From Marisa cornuarietis (lineage: Eukaryota; Mollusca; Gastropoda; Architaenioglossa; Ampullariidae): a stretch of 64,000 bases of DNA. The stretch is taken from NCBI GenBank assembly GCA_004794655.1, contig SMMW01000046.1, forward strand, positions 9,225,501 to 9,289,500, given 5' to 3'. Position 1 is the first letter of the stretch; every line of letters starts with the position of its first letter. Below, piece by piece: positions 1 through 10,619 of this stretch. The translations under genes and the position numbers were made by a program. Below the pieces are notes generated by a model. That model had not been told where the DNA came from and searched no databases. It saw only the letters and a program-made list of their open reading frames with translations.

Positions 1-1490
1 AAAGAGAATACAAATAACTACCAGTACAAAAAGAAAACAAAGAGAATACGAAAAACAACCACTACAAAGAGAATATGAAGAAAATACGAATAACTACCAG
101 TACAAAGCGAGAAAAAATAACAAAGAATACAGGGAATAAACAAGGTAAATAGGCATGGCAGCACAAAGAGAGGTTAAAGTTCAGCAGAATACATTCTTCC
201 TTTATATATATATATATAATATCTTTAATTACATTTCTAACCCCACTTTAAAAAAGCAAATCAGAGCAAGTAGCGAGCAGTACAACGTAAACAAGAAATC
301 TTCACAAAATGTACATGTACACAACAGTAAGTACAGAGTTAACTTTGAATACCAGCCCGCACAAAAAAACATTAATACCAACAATACAAGAGTACATTAA
401 TACCAGCACTACACCAGGAACATTACTACCAACACTACAAGAGTATATTAATACCAGCACTACACCAGGAACATTACTACCAACACTACAAGAGTATATT
501 AATACCAGCACTACACCAGGAACATTACTACCAACACTAGAAGAATACATTAATTACTACCAACACTACAAGAGTACATTAATACCAGCACTACACCAGG
601 AACATTACTACCAACACTACAAGAGTACATTAATTAATACCAACACAACAAGACTACATTAATACCAGCACTACACAAAGAACATGAAAGCCAGCACTAT
701 GAAGGGAACTTTAATAATAGCACTACAGAAGGGAGATTGATACACGCACTACACAAAGGACATTAATACCAGCACTACACAAAGGACATTAATGCCAGCA
801 CTACACAAAGGACACTAATGCCAGCACTACACAAAGGACATTAATACCAGCACTACACAAAGGACATTAATACCAGCACTACACAAAGGACATTAATGCC
901 AGCACTACACAAAGGACATTAATACCAGGAGTATGAATAGCACTTTAATGCCAGCAGAGCAAATTGAAGACAACCAACATGAACAACTAGCAACACAACG
1001 TGAGAAACAACCTTAAGTACAAAGTGAGGGTAGATACAAGTAGTACATAACAAGTGCGAATAACAGCTGAAGACAAACAAACAGGTGTGTAAAGGAAACG
1101 GGAGTGTCAACAATTCAAAGTAGAAAAAGTAGCCACATGAGAACACATGAACCAGATTACAAAGTAGCCATTGATACCAACGAAGTGCAGCATCATTTAG
1201 TCAACATAGATACCAACCTCATAAAAAACGCATGAAAATAGAATAGTAAAACAATTTGAAAACAATCAGCAATAGAACGCGAACATAAGTACCAACCTCA
1301 CAAAGTGAACAGAAATACCAACAGTACAAAGTAAACGTAAGTACCAACAATACGTGAACAGAAATACCAACAGTACAAAGTGAATCAAACAACAGCCAGG
1401 AGTTCAAAGTTTTCAGAAACAACCAGAGTTGCTCGAACAAATACCAGTACTGCAGATTCAAGAGAGCATAAATACCCGTACAAAGAAATC
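1..1490. repeat. Degenerate AT-rich minisatellite array (about 1.5 kb)
   Basis: The whole segment is built from diverged copies of a core reading roughly TACCAGYACTACAMAAAG. Two better-preserved blocks are visible. Around 421-610 the repeats have a 51-bp period (starts of the same word at 421, 472 and 523). Around 700-940 the period is 26 bp. Further right (1280-1400) the copies read ACCAACAGTACAAAGTGAA and are more diverged. The 51-bp period is about two 26-bp units and divisible by three, so one frame stays open and encodes an artificial 17-residue repeat at 309-662. The array appears to continue past the left edge. Confidence 0.85.
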
Positions 1491-1629
1491 CATGACAGGG
1501 AGGGTATTTGAAGTGGGGGTGGGGTGTGTGATTGTGGAGGGGAAGGGAGAAGTGAGGAGATCAGCGGTGTAGACAGGGGCAGAGCATTCAAACCGGAGGA
1601 AGGCTTCAGATAAAAGGGTCAGGGCCCAG

Positions 1630-1882
1630 CTGAAAAGTTTTCAGGGCCCCCGGTAGTGTAGTGGTTAAAACACTCGCTTGTCACCACTGCAGTGAGCGGT
1701 TCAGGGTTCAGATCTCGTCTCGGGACACTCTCTGTATGTGACACCTGTTCGCAGGGCTGGGCGGCGGGGGTTTTCTCCGGGTACTCCGGTTTCCTCCCCC
1801 CTCCCTTTCCCCCCATAGTGCGAAATCGCCGCAAGGTGGAAGCACTTTCCAACTAAATAAACAACAACTGAAAAGTTTTCAG
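1630..1882 (+). mobile_element. tRNA-derived SINE, full length, with 15-bp target-site duplications
   Basis: The element body is 1645-1867 (223 bp). It starts with a tRNA-like head: A box TAGTGTAGTGG at 1654-1664, a perfect match to the pol III consensus TRGYNNARNGG, and B box GGTTCAGATCT at 1705-1715. A central domain at 1769-1800, containing CTCCGGGTACTCCGG, resembles the conserved core of MetaSINE-type elements (recalled, not searched). The 3' part ends in an A-rich tail. It is flanked by identical copies of CTGAAAAGTTTTCAG at 1630-1644 and 1868-1882, the signature of LINE-mediated insertion. Intact boxes and perfect duplications suggest a fairly young insertion. Confidence 0.9.
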
Positions 1883-1954
1883 CGCCTGCGCAGTGCGGGG
1901 CAAGGCACGCGCCTGGTCGCGTGGCGGGCTAACAATGTCTACACCAGGGGGCAT

Positions 1955-2215
1955 GATTGAGGGGGAGACGATCGGGGGGGGGGGAACAAGCATGGTCGGG
2001 GGGTGGGATATGGGGTGCGAGTATGGGGTGAGCGTCTGGGTGGGGAACACAGGCAGGCGGGACGAGGGTGCAGCGGGGAGGGGGTAGGGACGGAGGGGGG
2101 AGTAAAGAAAAGGCGAGGACTGGTTGGAGGGTGGGGGGAGAAGGGAGGGACGTGTCGTGCGCCTTGGGATCTTGGAGGAGAGGAGTGGGGTGTGGCTAGA
2201 CGGGGAGGAGGCGAG
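1955..2215 (+). other. G-rich, strand-asymmetric tract with G-quadruplex potential
   Basis: This tract carries many runs of three to eleven G on the + strand and few C runs, directly after the SINE. Several closely spaced GGG-to-GGGGG runs fit intramolecular G-quadruplex patterns. Reading frames on both strands here are low-complexity (Gly/Arg-rich or Pro/Ser-rich) and are not taken as genes. Confidence 0.6.
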
Positions 2216-3225
2216 ATCTCGTGACAAGGCATCAGGCGAAAAGGGGTACGCGATGAGAAACGGGTGAGCCGATACTAAGCATATGTACCCAACCTTTTGT
2301 GTACAGTACCCACATGACTCAACGCTGCCCCTTGCATTGCGGCAAACTCCAATAGCTATCTTCTAGAAGCGCAGATAAGTCTTAGGGGCAAAATGTGGAA
2401 ATCAAGAAAAACGTTGTAACTGTCTACATTTTGACTTACCGTAGACATTCTTTGTCAGCGCTTTATAGCTACAGTCCCAGGGGTAAACTAACATCCGCGA
2501 AGTCTGGACATTGCTTCATAATTATAGAGGCAAGACGCTTACCCGGGACCACGACTTACCCTCGCTCCATGAATACGGTCACAGGACTAGAGGGTTGGTT
2601 TCGATGACACGTGGCATTATCTGCCAATCCCGCCTTGCTTGACTGTCCATACGCGGGTAAGTGAGCCTGCGGGCGCAGGCATGAGTAGCTGTGCGCGCAC
2701 GTGCAAGCGTACCTGTCTGCACAGGTGGGTGGTGAAACATCAAGGTAGACATCATGTCCCGTCCAAGTCCTGCTGTTGTTTACTAATTTAAAGGCATTAT
2801 TAACGGAAAGTTAATAAAACTCATTGCTCATGGCTAAGGAGTGCTACATTAGTTGTATAATAATAATTATTACTATTATTGCGAATAATAAGTATGTAGA
2901 TAAATTTCTGTGCCATAACCTTACAACTGTCATCAACAAGAAGGAAAGCAAATGTACAACCTCTGCTTTAACACCAACGTATTCATATGATAAAGAATAT
3001 TGCGCACGTGATAAAAAAAAGAACACTGTGCATGTGATAAAGAAGCATATTGCACATTTGGGGGGACGGGTAGGATGTGTCGCAGCGACTTCCGATGGGG
3101 GTAACTAGTGGAGTGAAAATACCAGCGGAGGACTGTTATTCAATAGAAATGAATGATCAGATGAATAAATAAATGTTAAAAATTTGACGAGGAGTTCCGT
3201 TTGAGACTGATGGAAACTCCATCGA
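2216..3225. other. Intergenic, no feature recognised
   Basis: This is mixed-composition DNA with short AT-rich stretches. No open frame has protein-like composition, and no repeat or element was recognised. Confidence 0.5.
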
Positions 3226-3227
3226 GT

Positions 3228-3290
3228 TTTACAATACAATATAATACAACTTTATTTATCCCAAAGGGGCAATTCCAGTTTTGCTCATAG
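3228..3290 (-). mobile_element. Probable 3' tail of a non-LTR retrotransposon, minus strand
   Basis: The + strand reads AATACAACTTTATTTATCCC and then AAAGGGGCAATTCC. On the minus strand this is a GGAATTGCCCC...AATAAAGTTGTATT type end, a common 3' terminus of L2/CR1-like elements in aquatic animals (family knowledge, not searched). The element would extend rightwards, but no reverse-transcriptase coding remains recognisable there. Confidence 0.4.
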
Positions 3291-3512
3291 AATGCCGTAC
3301 GACATGGTGTCCCTGTCGGACGAAGTCTCTTTGCTCTCTGTTGCTCGTCTGTTGCAAGTATCGTTGCTTGTTTGTTACACGTTTCGATGCCTTTCTCCTG
3401 CGAGGGTCTTCTTCTTCCAGTCCCACCCGCTACAGTACCCCGAGTACAAACTAAGTGGAGACTTCAGCACCCTGACTGCGGCTTCCCATCAGGCATCCCA
3501 TCAGTCTTACAG

Positions 3513-3513
<1 letters not shown>

Positions 3514-3554
<41 letters not shown>
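3514..3554. repeat. (TG)n microsatellite
   Basis: An uninterrupted TG repeat of about 20 units. Confidence 0.95.
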
Positions 3555-3557
<3 letters not shown>

Positions 3558-3814
3558 AGAGATAGAGTGAGAATTGAAAGGCTTCAGGCTTTGTTTACTA
3601 GCTGCCAGAGAAGGGAGGGGAGATGACAATGCAGGACTTCACAGACAGAAGTCACCGCCTCAAGCTCAGCCACCCATAGAACGACGATTGAGAAAAATCC
3701 GAATGTTCACACCCCAGGGACGCAGACGATGCTTTTTCGGTACTGAAAGAAGGCTAAGAAAATGCTTGAAATTACAAGCATGCATTGCTTCTGTCATTAA
3801 AAAGAAGAAGATGA

Positions 3815-3854
3815 GAAGAGAGAGAGAGCGCACGCAAGAGAGAGAGAGAGAGAA
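3815..3854. repeat. (AG)n-rich microsatellite
   Basis: AG repeats interrupted by CGCACGCA. Confidence 0.9.
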
Positions 3855-3999
3855 ATGACGGTAATGTCAAAATAGATGAGTTGTTTTGCTTTGGTTAGGC
3901 TTAGAAAAATTAATAGTCCGTGAAAAAACAAACTTTCGTGCGCTATTGTAAAGAGAATATCACTAGCAGCCACTCCAGTGGCTGTTTTATTCCCTCAGC

Positions 4000-4130
4000 G
4001 TCCTGGGGCCAGTTGCACAACATATTTCTAAATTTAAGCCGCTTTACGCCTTAAGTCGTCTTAGCTGTAACAGCTTCTATACAACCTCTAAACGTGGTAC
4101 ACATTTTAACTTAAAAAAAAAGATTCGAAA
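4000..4130. repeat. Possible dispersed repeat fragment
   Basis: The start, CCTGGGGCCAGTTGCACAA, resembles a motif seen at the edge of many dispersed invertebrate repeats (recalled, not checked). No second copy or terminal repeat is visible in this window, so the call is weak. Confidence 0.2.
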
Positions 4131-4950
4131 ATAAGATCAAACTGTTTTAGGCCGGTCTTCTGCTACATATCTTTCCGCTGTCACGATATGTACTTGTGCT
4201 CGCCATGACTTCGAGTGCGCAGGCGCAGGGGTATGTATATCTGGATATACAGTGAGGGGAGTCTGAAAAAGAGAGGGGATCGAGTTCATATGTTAGGACA
4301 GTATATGTCTTTAATTTATCAACATACTCAATTCTGGGAGAGTCGCGGATCGAGGACATGTTGTGATGCAGCTCAGTGAAATGTCAGCTGTACAAAAATA
4401 GCAAAGTAAGTTGAATGTTAATTGTTTTCTCGTTGCTTAGTAGGTTTCTTCGTGGGGTTCGTGTGCTATTTTTGTTTCTAGGATTGCATTCGTGGAGTTA
4501 TATACTATTATAGCGTGCTAATATAATAGGCACAGACTAATTATAAATTAATTTGAACAAAATGATATGACCCGTTGACCCTTGCGCCTGAGTACTCGAA
4601 GGCATCTCGAGCACAAATACATATACTGACACCACCAACACACACCAGCGTCGAAACGACGGCTACCATGAAAAAGCAGTGAAAGAGAAGCTGTTGTTAC
4701 TCAGTATGGTTTGTTTACTCAAAGACAAGAACGTCGTAAAGTGTGAACACATTATCACTTGATGTGACAAGCCATCTTGACCACTACCAATACTGTGAAG
4801 GAAATGGTTGTTACATGTATACATTATGTGTTAAAATATATTTTGCGATCGACAGATTTAATGCATGATTGTTGATCGATAACCATTCAAAGCGTCTCCG
4901 ATTACAATTAAAAACTATTGCGAGCTTAAAGTTCATTGGAAACCAAACCA

Positions 4951-5149
4951 CAGAAACAATTTGTCGTCATTTTCATTTCACCATAAGTCTCTGGTTTCCT
5001 TGTAAACATCTTCAGTTCTTCTCTGAAGCTGATTCTGAAAATCACGGTTATCACTGTTGAAACTGTTTTTAGCAGTCAAAACAGCTTCGAACTGTTTCAA
5101 ATTTAGAAGCGAAAATCACTCTTAAAACTTGACTGCAATCCCCGTACAC
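4951..5149 (+). repeat. Dispersed repeat, copy A (partner inverted at 49576-49768)
   Basis: This stretch aligns by eye over nearly its full length with the reverse complement of 49576-49768. Shared blocks include ACAATTTGTC, TTCTTCTCTGAAG and GAACTGTTT followed by AAATTTAG. In one frame both copies encode similar peptides with no indel over 18 codons: KHLQFFSEADSENHGYHC here and KHLDFFSEVGSDNGGHRC in copy B. It may be an unrecognised transposon family or a duplicated exon. Copy A stops immediately after the shared peptide. Confidence 0.55.
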
Positions 5150-6155
5150 TACAACTAAACGAGATCGAAGTGATTATTTAAGCACGTTTCTAAATTTGGA
5201 TCTTTGGAAAAAGTTAAAGGCCCAGAAACGTTATGCAGCCGACACTTGGTGTCAGGACAGAGTAAGCGATTGGGACATGACAACGGCCACTTGCAACAAC
5301 GCTGAAAGGCGATGAACCCACAAGGACAGGAGTGGTGTTGGATAACAGCAGCTGTCACCGAAAATCCTCTCTGAAGCCATTTATCCAGTCTGTAATGCCA
5401 GCTGGGTATATGAATAATGAGAAAAGCGGCCAAATAAATAACTGAAATAAAATAAATAAATATCGCAGAAAAAAGAACAATTAAAAGGGAGAAACGGAAA
5501 AAAATAAGTAGTGGGATGGGGAGCAGCTACCTACCCTCCACATTAGCTAGCCCCCACCTCACATTAGCTAGCTGTCACCTCACCTAGCTTCACATCACTT
5601 TGCCGCCACATCACCTATGGCTTCTATCACACCATGCTTTTACCTCACCTTCCCTCGCCTCCGCGAGGCAGGTTTTGAACTCGGCGTGTTCGTCACATGC
5701 ATGGCGCTGCGCATGACCGGATGTGAGCCTCACCTCCTGTTTAAAGCGTCGTACGCCAGCACAAACCGCAGCCCCAAACTGACTGTGTGTATTTTGTCAG
5801 TTTGCCTGTTTTTTTTCCCCTTCATTTTAATCTCTTTCCTTCCTGCTACCAGTCGCACCTTGTTTTGAAACTGCCAGGGGGTGATAAATATGTGTTAATA
5901 TTCAAGAGAGCTAAAGCAAACAATGAGTGCAGTACATTTGCTACACCCCGCGGTGGATGATGGCCCGATAACCGCTGGAGCAGCTGAATGCCATCATGGT
6001 GAAATAAGACACGGTCGAAATACAAGCTTCCGACTAAATTGCATAACAATGTAAGTCCAAGGAAAACAGACTTCTCTCTTCGCTTGACAGGTTTCACGCA
6101 GTTGTTATAGATTGATCCTACAGATGGGGTTGGGATATGAAATACATGAAAATAT

Positions 6156-6218
6156 GTGAGTGAGTGAGTGAGTGAGTGAGTGAGTGAGTGAGTGAGCGAG
6201 CGAGTGAGTGAGTGAGTA
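6156..6218. repeat. (GTGA)n microsatellite
   Basis: About 15 tetranucleotide units with two GCGA variants. Confidence 0.95.
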
Positions 6219-6329
6219 AGTCTTGCTACCGAGTTGATGGATTTTCATCCCTTTCCATTTTCCCATTTCTATTCACCTTCAAAGTTTAACTTTTTTATTC
6301 TTAGGATTTCTTGCTCAGCAGGTTTTGGA

Positions 6330-6388
6330 ACACACACACACACACACACGCGCGCGCGCGTATATATATATATATACATATATAGATA
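6330..6388. repeat. Compound (AC)n(GC)n(AT)n microsatellite, Z-DNA-prone
   Basis: About ten AC units are followed directly by CG units and then TA units, giving an unbroken alternating purine-pyrimidine run of about 50 bp. Confidence 0.9.
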
Positions 6389-8129
6389 TGCTGGAGTGAG
6401 CTGCGAAGAGTTAAGTCAGCTCTGCTCTAAATTCGCATTTTTCGCGCAAACGAAGACAACAAGGGCTTGAGTCTACTGTAAAGACAGCAACGATTGCAGC
6501 CAACTGTAACCCCACCAAGAACAAGCTCTACTTTGCAGAGAGCGAGAACTTCTAGTCCGCTTTCAACGCACCGTTTCTTGGTTTTGCCTGTCGACATCAA
6601 CGGAGATCTGTGTCCTTAACACTGTTTACGTGGTAGGACGTGTGGCTGGACATAAATAGTGTGAGCCTCCTTGGCGTCTGATACCATCGCCATACCGCAG
6701 GCTCGCGAGTGTTGACTATAGGCACCATGGTGATGAGCTTGTAACAGAGTAACTGCTCACTACGCCTTGTAACTCTAATGACGTCACAACGTCGATATTA
6801 TTATTGGTTGCCAGACAATGGCGATTCACTTACTTTAGCGCAAAGATGTCACAGCATGACACTGGAAGATTCCAGAATCGCGAATCATGCATGAAGAGGT
6901 CTTTTCCCGAGCCCAGCTACCTTATTCCAGAGAAAGAAGCCACGTTCATGAGTCTGTGAGTCAAATTCCTCTCATTTCTTCTAGAATCAAATGTCTTATT
7001 TCGCACGGAACAGAGGGCGCAATATAGTCCATAACGTGTACGGACATTTATGAGCTTACCCTCAGGGTACTTATATCCTTATTTTTGAGCCCAGTGTGAA
7101 ATCAGCGCTAGACCTGTTTGCTCGTCGGGGGCCTGGAGCTAGTCGTACACTGGTTACAAGTGAAATTATAGAAGTATTGTCATAAACAAATACACGCCTA
7201 CGTTAAACATACATGTCTGTCTAAACTCTCAAAAAGAACGATGGCTCATTGTACTACCACTAACTGTACACTTGACGCACGCCACCCGAATTCTGGATCT
7301 GGATATTGTCCAAAAAATGGAACAAAATATATACCCAGAAAAACATCGAATGCAATCATACTAATGTCTTGCTATATAAGAAAATAAAGAAATAAAGAAA
7401 AAACATAAAAAAGAATATTTAAGAGCAGAGAAACAATATGTAACCAACAACAAAAATCAGTCTCGACTCTAGGAATAAATCTACAAAGGGACCCAACATT
7501 CAGTAATGTACCCGACCACACGCCTTTAGGACACAAGAGCAGGGAACACAAAAGAAATGAAGGCAGGCAGCACCAGCAACCAACACCTGCACCCTCACCG
7601 AACAAGTAACCCTACCATCAAATCTCCCTTAACCCCTGCTTAGCCCTTTAATCCCTTCGACCATATTCTACCTTGGCCCCCTCACAATGGGAAATGTCCT
7701 ACTGGTGGAAGCAATTTCCTCCCAGAACATTCTTCTTGGAATGAAATTTGTAGTCAGTGATATCATTTGTATGTTTTTGCTCGCTAAAGTTTCCCCGAAA
7801 TTGAAGAAAGGAATTTTCAGCAACAAATACGTGAAGATGGCGACACACTTTATTATATTTCACGATTCCCTTTTCCGACATGACGACTGTCCTTCAGTCG
7901 GTTATGCTGTGCAGTAAGAGCGACACAGATGATGGCTTCTGCTTGTTGTCTGTTTCTGGCAGCCCCTGAATCAGGGAGCTGCGACAGTGATTTTATCATT
8001 TTTCCTCTATTTTATTTTTTTGGATACAAAATTACCTCAGAACTGATTTTTTTCAAAGGAAACAAATCAAAACGAAAGATAAATAATGTCGATTAGAGAA
8101 AAAGGGACACAACCGTGATATGTAATTAA

Positions 8130-8690
8130 CAGAAAGTTTTGAATGATGCGACCATGGATGAAGAGGACATTAAAAAATGAATTTCGCGGGAGTAACATAA
8201 TGCAGTGCGTAAAAAACCCTCACGTCTTCCGAGGATGCGCACTGTAATGATAGTCATTCGAGCCAAGATCCCTGTTACAAAATGGCGGCCGCAATGAAGC
8301 ACGAAAGGAAGCCATAGTGAAATTGCCTGTAATAAATCAATGTGGCGCAGCAAGCCAATGATAAAGTTGTCAATAGCTCGACTTGTTGGGTTCGCTTGCC
8401 ATCATGTCAAATTTAGGAGCAGCAGCCGTCAACCAGCGGGCACAGTCGCTAACAGCCTCTCCTGTCTCCGAGCTGACTTCCAAATCGGTCCCCGATTACA
8501 GTCTGGACTTGGCTGCGTTGGATGGCCAATGAGAAAATGATACCTCTTTTGCCAGCTATTTTTCCTCAAAGAGATTGAAAGATGATATAAGACTGAGAGG
8601 CTTGCCCCGCGCTTTGAGCAAGATCGCACCACTGAAATTAGAAGAAATTGCGGAATAAAACTTGGGCTAAAGAAAGTCTTCATTGTTTTC
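8130..8690. promoter_or_regulatory. Candidate cis-regulatory island
   Basis: A complex, repeat-free block inside AT-rich, simple-repeat-rich DNA, with no credible reading frame. A YY1-like AAAATGGCGGC lies near 8279-8289, and CCAAT boxes sit near 8355 and 8526 (AGCCAATGATAAAG, GGCCAATGAG). It looks like the other islands upstream of the INSM1 homologue. The call rests on composition and motifs only. Confidence 0.35.
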
Positions 8691-9141
8691 CCTCTCCTCC
8701 CTCCTGATTTTCACTATTACGCCGGCTGCCGGCACGCACTGTGTTACAGGAGAAACGAGACACCCCAACGTGCGGAGGGAAAGTTAAGGTGGTGGGGGAG
8801 GGGAGGGGAATGGGAAGTCGGGAGGGAGGGAGTTGACGACATAGGGGTGGGTGCGTGGGTTGTGAAGAGGATGTACAAGTGACAATGCACGCCGTTAGGT
8901 TCACTGGGTACGTGAAGGGCGAGGTGAGGTGGGGGTGAGGGCATGGACTGGCCGAGTGGCTTGCGAGTCAGGGGTGACCTCGAGCATCTTTGTCACAATC
9001 AAGAGCATTGGCACTATCAATGTCGCTGTCACCATTGGAGTCATTACCACTGTCAAAGCCACAGTTGCTGTCATTGCAAAGCTCGAGGTAGCTTTATACT
9101 CTGGAGATGCATGTAATGGAGAAAGAGCGCGCACATGCACG

Positions 9142-9204
9142 ATCTCTCTCTCTCTCTCTCACACACACACAAGCACGCACGCACGCACACGCACACACAC
9201 GTAC
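9142..9204. repeat. (CT)n(CA)n/(GCAC)n compound microsatellite
   Basis: CT repeats pass directly into CA repeats and then GCAC tetranucleotides. Confidence 0.9.
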
Positions 9205-9671
9205 GTGGGCATGCTAAGAAAAAATAGTTTCGTTTCAATCTGGCACCTCGAGCCCCTCAAAGACTAATGACTAATATCAACAACAACGACCACGACGATT
9301 CCGACCACCACGGAGATGACGAGAATGAGAAGAAACGACAACGACGACGGGTATGAGGAGTACAAAGTTGAAATGTTGAGCTGACGACTCGATGAACGCT
9401 GTCCCCTGTTCGACATCAGTTGTTAATTGCCAGCCATGGCGCAGGTCCTGACATCCACAGTAATGACATGACACACGGCTGACACGGAAGGCGAAATAGA
9501 GCTCTACTCCCACCCACCCACCCAACCCCCCTCTTCCCAAATTCATCAACTGCAGTGCGTACCCAAGCAAAGTGAACTGCCCAAGACTAAACTGAGTCTC
9601 TGGGCCACCGGGACGAAAGAGAATTTAAAGCAGAAAGATCCAGAGGACAAGGCTGATGATCGTGATTATTA

Positions 9672-9714
9672 TACCACCACCACCACCACCACCACCACGA
9701 CGACCACCACACTT
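9672..9714. repeat. (CAC)n trinucleotide repeat
   Basis: An imperfect CAC repeat with two CGA interruptions. Confidence 0.85.
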
Positions 9715-9939
9715 TTGCAAGTCACATCCTTAGTTATTATGCGATTTCTACACAACGCATTGTTCACATAATCATCCCTGGGTTTGCGCAGTGATTGGCG
9801 CCCCGAGGTAACTCTCCAGCCGATGGAGACGCGACACTTCCGGTTTGCTGCGAGATCAGAAGAGACGCGGCGAGAGCGTGCAGGCCAAGCCAAATGTTGC
9901 TAGCCTTTTTTTTTTTTTAAAAACTCCCTCCCCTCGTCC

Positions 9940-10300
9940 GTTTCTTTGATCGGCAGTGGCGTCGCATCATTATCAACAGCCATCTCTCGAAGCCCTGACG
10001 CCGGGTGGTCAGCTACCCGCCTCTGACGACGGAAACACGCTAGAAGCGGGTGCGCGAGACTCGGGTGCCAGCGATCTCGGCAATCTTCCGCCGCAGAGGG
10101 ATTTATCAGTTGGTGTCCATCGCCGGGGACATGCACTATGATGCCCTTCCATCCCCGGTCAATAGCACGTTATCAAAGCCGGCAAGAGCCAGAACTCAGG
10201 TAGCCAGCGGACCATGCATGGCGGCACTGTGTTGTGAGTGGACAAGGAAAGGCGAGACGGCACTTGCTGGAATTTAACACCAGACAGATCAAAGGCAGTG
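9940..10300. promoter_or_regulatory. Candidate cis-regulatory island
   Basis: GC-richer complex sequence with GATA-type cores (CATTATCAACAG, CGTTATCAAAG) and no simple repeats. Frames open across it on both strands have no recognisable domain. An ETS-like ACTTCCGG lies just upstream at about 9835. The inference rests on composition and position in the gene-poor flank of a developmental gene. Confidence 0.3.
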
Positions 10301-10543
10301 CTCTGAGTACTTACAATACACTTATATGAACACATCCTTCTGCCCATCTGCCCTAACGTGTCGTCAGTGTAAAGATCAAAAGTTATAATATTTCAATATA
10401 TGTGAACGCGTAAATGTACAGTCTTCCCTTGAAAACCACGTGGACCAAGAACTGGAGGTATCATGGTCCAGGAACATCATGCATGTAGCAGTGAGGGGGA
10501 GGGGCAACTGTCAATCAATTAATTTTTTTTTATATCTCCGTCT

Positions 10544-10610
10544 CGTCATTTTATTGAGATGTCATACTGTCGTCATAAAGACCGTATCGTCATTTCAACT
10601 CTGACGTCAT
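10544..10610. promoter_or_regulatory. Cluster of CRE/ATF half sites
   Basis: CGTCAT occurs at 10544, 10571, 10588 and 10605, and TGTCAT at 10560. The last copy is part of a full TGACGTCA palindrome at 10602-10609. Spacings are 16, 11, 17 and 17 bp. CGTCA is the half site of CREB/ATF bZIP factors. It could instead be a chance or degenerate tandem repeat. Confidence 0.4.
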
Positions 10611-10619
10611 TTCATTTTC

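Larger units (their letters stand above)
5150..8125. other. Intergenic; only simple repeats and isolated motifs
   Basis: No gene was recognised. Around 5520-5620 short CATTAGCTAGC and CACCTCAC words recur. A TGACGTCA CRE palindrome lies near 6779. Microsatellites are listed separately. Open frames are short and lack protein-like composition. Confidence 0.5.
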
